A stretch of DNA of 36,126 bases, from assembly GCA_903854805.1 (NCBI GenBank), contig CAINXK010000050.1, positions 1 to 36,126 on the forward strand. Direction: 5' to 3'. The notes under the pieces were generated by a model that made no database searches, had not been told where the DNA came from, and saw only the letters and a list, made by a program, of their open reading frames with translations. Of the stretch, positions 32,370-36,126 are shown one piece after another. Numbering within the stretch: the stretch's first letter is position 1; every line of letters begins with the position of its first letter. The translations under genes were made by a program, and so were the position numbers. This DNA comes from an uncultured Anaerolineae bacterium. Lineage in GTDB: Bacteria; Chloroflexota; Anaerolineae; Anaerolineales; Villigracilaceae.

Positions 32370-33077
32370 ATGCTTGAGTTAATAGATGTACATACTTACT
32401 ACGGTAATATTCATGCCTTAAAGGGTATCTCACTAAAAGTTGACGACGGTGAAATCGTAACCCTGATTGGCTCGAATGGCGCCGGCAAGACGACCACCCT
32501 GCGAACGATCCAGGGCCTTTTGAAACCACGCAGTGGTTCCATTAAACTGGATGACCTGGAACTGCACAAGCTTCCTTCTCACATGGTTGCGACACATGGG
32601 ATTGCTCAAAGCCCGGAAGGCCGTATGATTTTTCCACGTATGAGTGTGATGGAAAATCTGGAAATGGGAGCTTATGCTCGTGCTGATAAAGACGGGATTC
32701 AGCAGGATTTGGAACGCGTGCTGACCCTGTTTCCCCGGCTGAAAGAACGCATCAAACAAAAAGGCGGCACACTCTCTGGCGGTGAACAGCAGATGCTGGC
32801 CATGGCAAGAGCACTGATGGCTCGTCCACGCATCCTGCTGTTGGATGAACCATCCATGGGTCTGGCACCCATCCTGGTGGATTTGATCTTTGATACCATC
32901 GTTTCGATCAACAAAGAAGGCACGACCATCCTTCTGGTTGAACAAAATGCGCTTATGGCGCTTTCCATCGCCCATCGTGGGTATGTGCTGCAAACAGGCG
33001 AAATCATCCTGAGCGATACGGCTGAAAACCTCAAGAACAATGACGAGGTCCAGAAAAGTTACCTGGGCGTCGAATAA
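32370..33077 (+). CDS. livF: LivF-type ABC ATPase 2
   Basis: This 235-residue ATPase has Walker A GSNGAGKTTT, the LivF-type SPEGRMIFPRMSVMENLEMG, signature LSGGEQQMLAMARAL, Walker B LLLDEPSMGLAP and LLVEQNALMALS. It is the last gene of operon 2 and is followed 28 bases later by a strong terminator. Confidence 0.93.
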   Translation: MLELIDVHTYYGNIHALKGISLKVDDGEIVTLIGSNGAGKTTTLRTIQGLLKPRSGSIKLDDLELHKLPSHMVATHGIAQSPEGRMIFPRMSVMENLEMGAYARADKDGIQQDLERVLTLFPRLKERIKQKGGTLSGGEQQMLAMARALMARPRILLLDEPSMGLAPILVDLIFDTIVSINKEGTTILLVEQNALMALSIAHRGYVLQTGEIILSDTAENLKNNDEVQKSYLGVE

Positions 33078-33105
33078 CCAGTCTTCACTATTCTGGTTTC
33101 GAATA

Positions 33106-33146
33106 AAAGTAAAGCGCAGAGGAGCGCATCCTCTGCGCTTTACTTT
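33106..33146 (+). terminator. Terminator of liv operon 2
   Basis: An 18-bp perfect stem, AAAGTAAAGCGCAGAGGA (33106-33123) with TCCTCTGCGCTTTACTTT (33129-33146), has a GCGCA loop. It shares the GCGCAGAGG core with the operon 1 terminator. The interval from here to cinA (33147-33382) shows no gene. Confidence 0.9.
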
Positions 33147-33382
33147 ATAAAACATCCATACTCACCATTCTTTCATACGCTATATACTGTAAATAATGAA
33201 AATGGAATTCCCAACAAGAAAGTATTTACACCCCGGCATCCAGGCACTAGTCTAACCATCACACCCATTGCAACCAAAAGCACCAAAATCGATGACTGCT
33301 CCGCGCAGCGAGCCAGGCTGGACAGAGTTGCCTGCCCAATAAAATATTCGGCACCATTATAAAATATTCTTCTGAGGTAGCC

Positions 33383-34534
33383 ATGCCATCTGCTGAGATA
33401 ATCACGATCGGAACTGAAATCCTGTTAGGTGAAATTGTAGATACAAATTCTGCATTTCTAGCGCGACGACTGCGAGACCTAAACGTGGATGTGTTTCGCA
33501 CATCCACTATCGGGGATAACACTCTACGCATCGCCAATATAATCAGGGAAACACTGGCACGCACCCAGGTTATCATTACAACCGGCGGGCTAGGCCCAAC
33601 AGTTGATGACCCCACCCGCGAAGCCGTAGCCCTGGCTTTTGAGACTGAATTAGAGTATAGACCAGAGCTCTGGGAACAAATAGTTGAACGTATGAGCCGG
33701 TTTGGAAGGATCCCTACTGAAAATCAGAAACGGCAGGCATACATCCCCAAGGGAGCTATCGCAGTTAACAATGCTGTCGGCACCGCCCCGGCGTTTATTT
33801 TTGAGCAAGGTGATAAATGCGTCATCTCTCTGCCGGGGGTACCGCCGGAAATGGAATACCTGGCCGAAAACGAAGTCTTTCCGTATTTACAAAAACGTTA
33901 CAACCTGCAAGGGTTGATCAAAGCGCGTGTTCTGCACACAGCTGGGATGGGCGAAGGCGCAATTGACGAACAAATCGGCGAATTAGAGCTTCTCACCAAC
34001 CCCACGGTTGGGCTGGCAGCGCATTACGGCAGGGTCGATATTCGCATCACCGCCAAAGCAAACACCAGCACTAGCGCCGATGAACTAATTGCCGGGGTGG
34101 AGCAAACCATCCGGCAGAAATTGGGGCGTATTATCTATGGCGCAGACGAGGAAACTTTGGAAGGTGTGGCTTTGGCGCTATTGGAAAATAAAAACTGGGG
34201 TCTGGTGGTTTTGGAAGTCAACACGGGCGGCGAATTAACTCGCATGCTTGCGGCTGCAGGCTCACAAACCTTTACCAGCGGAAAAATCCTTCCTAACCTG
34301 CCAGAAGGTCTAAGTCTTTCCAAACTACTTGCTGACGAGATGAAAAAACACCAGGCCGGGGTCGGTCTGGCGCTGGCAGCCCGACCAGCCACTGGAAAAT
34401 CTGAAATTGACCTGCTGCTGGTTACACCTGATACTCAAAAAGCTGAAACCCGCGGCTATGGCGGTCATCCCAAAAATATTCCCACCTGGGGAGCTAATTC
34501 GGCACTGGACTTGATAAGAACCACAATTTTATGA
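33383..34534 (+). CDS. cinA: CinA-family protein with degenerate C-terminal deamidase domain
   Basis: This 383-residue protein has an intact N-terminal COG1058 (MoCF-fold) domain: EIITIGTEILLGEIVDTNS, TTGGLGPTVDDPTREA and SLPGVPPEMEYL. In CinA proteins this half hydrolyses ADP-ribose-type pyrophosphates. The C-terminal half should be a nicotinamide-mononucleotide deamidase, whose conserved E-S-C-T-G-G begins the domain. Here that position reads E278-V-N-T-G-G283, so the serine and cysteine are lost. The stretch that follows is shortened and lacks the usual GSS-x-x-F-x-G-G-V-V-x-Y block. Deamidase activity is therefore doubtful. GAGGT precedes the ATG. The stop overlaps the next gene's ATG (ATGA). 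Confidence 0.88.
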   Translation: MPSAEIITIGTEILLGEIVDTNSAFLARRLRDLNVDVFRTSTIGDNTLRIANIIRETLARTQVIITTGGLGPTVDDPTREAVALAFETELEYRPELWEQIVERMSRFGRIPTENQKRQAYIPKGAIAVNNAVGTAPAFIFEQGDKCVISLPGVPPEMEYLAENEVFPYLQKRYNLQGLIKARVLHTAGMGEGAIDEQIGELELLTNPTVGLAAHYGRVDIRITAKANTSTSADELIAGVEQTIRQKLGRIIYGADEETLEGVALALLENKNWGLVVLEVNTGGELTRMLAAAGSQTFTSGKILPNLPEGLSLSKLLADEMKKHQAGVGLALAARPATGKSEIDLLLVTPDTQKAETRGYGGHPKNIPTWGANSALDLIRTTIL

Positions 34535-35508
34535 AAAACAAGCGTTTGAACAGCCTTGTATCGGGCATTTGGATAGCCAATCTGACTGTTTGCCTGCTGG
34601 TGGCTGGTCTGTATGCCTGGTTCCAGGCTCGTCCTGATGCTGAAACAGTCCTTCTTCCAAAGGCCTTATTGAGTTCAGCCAATAATTCAGCGACTAGGCC
34701 GGCGCACGCTTCCATCACTCCCGTGCCACCACCCACTCGCCGAGCGACCATCACCCCCTGGCCCACTCCCATTCCAGGACCCAGCATCACGCCGATGGCA
34801 AACCCTCCATCAAACCGCCTGGTAATCGGTTACACAATCGAGAGACGACCACAGGAGGTCTTTCGATTTGGGCAAGGTTCCGTTAATAAATTGGTCGTGG
34901 CGGGCATCCATGGAGGCTCTGAATGGAACACGATTGAACTGGCTGACCAATTGATCACTTATTTTAGCGACAACCAGACCCGCATCCCAGCAAACACGAC
35001 ACTCTACATCTTGCGAGACCTGAATCCGGATGGGACTGCCCGTGCTCATGGGGTGGACGGACGCGTAAACGCCAATGGTGTCGATCTAAATCATAATTGG
35101 CCTTATCGTTGGAAAGCGGATTGGCCCCGGGATGGCTGCTGGATATGGCGAAAAGTAACAGGCGGAATTTCGGCTGGATCTGAGCCTGAAGTTCAAAATG
35201 TCATCAAGTTTATTGACAAAATTAAACCGGTAGCACTGATCAGTTATCACAGCGCAGCCCTCGGAATTTTTCCTGGCGGTAAACCCGATTTTGCTCCGTC
35301 AATCAACCTGGCGGCAACCGTTGCTGAGGTAAGCAGCTATCCATATCCGCCAATCGAGACTGGGTGCGATTATTCAGGCAACCTGACAGATTGGGCCGCC
35401 AATACACGCCAGATCCCGTCTGTGGATATCGAACTGACAAATCACGCCGATACAGATTTTGATCAGAACTTGAAAGTGCTACAAGCCTTTTTGGCATGGA
35501 ATAAATAG
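34531..35508 (+). CDS. M14-like zinc carboxypeptidase family protein, membrane-anchored
   Basis: In this 325-residue protein an N-terminal hydrophobic segment (about 8-30) anchors or exports it. A Pro/Thr-rich linker (about 55-93) leads to an M14-type domain with the expected order of active-site residues: H127-x3-E131 in GIHGGSEW, NPDG, D185-L-N-H-N-W-P, the third zinc ligand H240 in SYHSA, and the catalytic E301 in VDIELTNH. M14 enzymes remove C-terminal residues or cut gamma-D-Glu links in peptidoglycan peptides. The substrate-carboxylate arginine of the usual DLNRNF motif is His188 here, so substrate choice may differ. It is translationally coupled to cinA. Confidence 0.82.
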   Translation: MKNKRLNSLVSGIWIANLTVCLLVAGLYAWFQARPDAETVLLPKALLSSANNSATRPAHASITPVPPPTRRATITPWPTPIPGPSITPMANPPSNRLVIGYTIERRPQEVFRFGQGSVNKLVVAGIHGGSEWNTIELADQLITYFSDNQTRIPANTTLYILRDLNPDGTARAHGVDGRVNANGVDLNHNWPYRWKADWPRDGCWIWRKVTGGISAGSEPEVQNVIKFIDKIKPVALISYHSAALGIFPGGKPDFAPSINLAATVAEVSSYPYPPIETGCDYSGNLTDWAANTRQIPSVDIELTNHADTDFDQNLKVLQAFLAWNK

Positions 35509-35866
35509 TTTCTAATATCTATTTGACAACGTAAGATTAAACATCTGTTCTATGAACTGGTGGAATTACTCACGAGGTTCCAGGTTTGGATTTTTACCAT
35601 TACAACCATAGACAGTAAAAATTTGCTAATCGATGGGCTTCCCGCCTGGTAAACCTTTGATTGACACACGCAGCGGTCCGCGCAGCAAAAAACAGCCGGG
35701 CCATCTTCTGCCTGATCAGATGTAGCTACCGTTTTCATTGTAATGATTCTGCAATCTATAGGTCATGCTTCTGTCATGAATCAATATCCTTTCACATGAT
35801 AAAAATAGTCAGATAAACAACTGTACGAAAAAAAGATTTATCGGCTTACCACCTGAAAGGATTAAT
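35509..35866. other. Interval without a supported gene
   Basis: A TTGACA at 35523-35528 lacks a well-spaced -10. A 30-codon plus-strand frame (MGFPPGKPLIDTRSG onward, about 35634-35726) has no ribosome site. Nothing here can be assigned with confidence. Confidence 0.4.
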
Positions 35867-36085
35867 ATGCTTCCACTGAAACCATACATGCACATGTACA
35901 AAGAATTTGGCCTGATCCCTCAAACTCAGGAAAAGCCACAGGTACCATATACCGTCCAAACTTTTGTTGTGTATGCTTTGCTGGTGCCATTACTCCGAAA
36001 AAACCCGGAATGCACTGCGTTAACAGTAAGACGCAAACACGGCATATTCTCGATGAATATTAAAGGCTCCACCAATAGAAAATAA
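35867..36085 (+). CDS. Small orphan protein, 72 residues
   Basis: The frame from ATG 35867 has GAAAGGA with a good 5-6 base gap upstream and ends in TAA at 36083-36085, 12 bases before a strong stem-loop. The product is basic, with a hydrophobic middle (VQTFVVYALLVPLL, about 30-43) and a C-terminal VRRKHGIFSMNIKGSTNRK. I recognise no family. The ribosome site and the downstream hairpin are the main reasons to accept it. Confidence 0.45.
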   Translation: MLPLKPYMHMYKEFGLIPQTQEKPQVPYTVQTFVVYALLVPLLRKNPECTALTVRRKHGIFSMNIKGSTNRK

Positions 36086-36097
36086 TAATTCTAAAAA

Positions 36098-36126
36098 GGC
36101 CTGATTTCCCTTGGGGAAATCAGGCC
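36098..36126 (+). terminator. Terminator-like stem-loop at the window edge
   Basis: GGCCTGATTTCCC (36098-36110) pairs with GGGAAATCAGGCC (36114-36126), 13 bp with a TTG loop, preceded by AAAAA. The expected T run lies beyond the window. Confidence 0.75.

Noticed and set aside
32433..33155. 240-codon minus-strand frame opposite livF 2
   Set aside because: It is entirely antisense to a gene with all ABC ATPase motifs, a typical shadow.
1..36126. Mobile element, prophage or defence system
   Set aside because: No transposase, integrase, recombinase, phage structural gene or known defence gene was found, and gene order looks chromosomal. The NYN protein stands alone without defence partners.

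Overview
The window looks like a chromosomal segment of a member of the Chloroflexota, probably class Anaerolineae. This is an inference from gene content and protein style: Ala/Pro-rich lipoprotein linkers after an LLAACG lipobox, LivM permeases with long N-terminal extensions, a TtuB/TtuA pair, a LysM-M23 endopeptidase, and a proline-rich M14 peptidase. There is no rRNA, tRNA, CRISPR array, transposase or phage gene, so the species cannot be named. Most of the window is ordinary chromosome with compact head-to-tail genes.

Layout. (1) 1-5.7 kb, plus strand: an Ada-like HTH/O6-alkylguanine methyltransferase, an EamA/YedA-type exporter, and a 1239-residue glutamine synthetase adenylyltransferase-like protein. 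That protein carries what look like two GlnD-type ACT sensor domains between its two nucleotidyltransferase domains, and it is the most unusual protein here. (2) 5.9-7.8 kb, minus strand: an apparent tRNA-modification operon of a ubiquitin-like sulfur carrier (TtuB-like, C-terminus Gly-Gly-Lys-Gln), a TtuA-family tRNA sulfurtransferase and a YhhQ-family queuosine-precursor transporter. (3) 7.97-9.4 kb: a 37-residue zinc-ribbon ORF, a perfect 38-bp palindrome, and a NYN nuclease-LOTUS protein on the minus strand. (4) 9.5-12.7 kb, plus strand: yraN, miaA and an acyl-CoA ligase with a clear sigma-70 promoter. (5) 12.7-15.5 kb, minus strand: ftsH and an exodeoxyribonuclease III. (6) 15.6-19.0 kb, plus strand: a receiver-only response regulator, a DUF192 protein, a LysM/M23 endopeptidase, a 690-bp gene-poor stretch packed with inverted repeats, and a cNMP-binding-domain protein. 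(7) 19.2-20.8 kb: a decayed formyltransferase-like gene, then kynureninase.

(8) 21.0-33.1 kb holds two complete tandem branched-chain/amino-acid-type ABC import operons. Each runs substrate-binding lipoprotein, LivH, LivM, LivG, LivF. The layout is duplicated down to the promoter (44 of 47 positions identical), a stem-loop between the binding-protein gene and livH, and a terminator sharing a GCGCAGAGG stem core. The proteins have diverged, which suggests an old duplication followed by specialisation for different ligands. (9) 33.4-36.1 kb: a CinA homologue with a degenerate C-terminal deamidase domain, translationally coupled to an M14-type zinc peptidase, then a small orphan ORF followed by a strong stem-loop at the window edge.

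No defence island, biosynthetic cluster or mobile element is evident. The best candidates for something undescribed are the GlnE-ACT protein, the sulfur carrier with residues beyond Gly-Gly, and the structured region at 17.97-18.45 kb.
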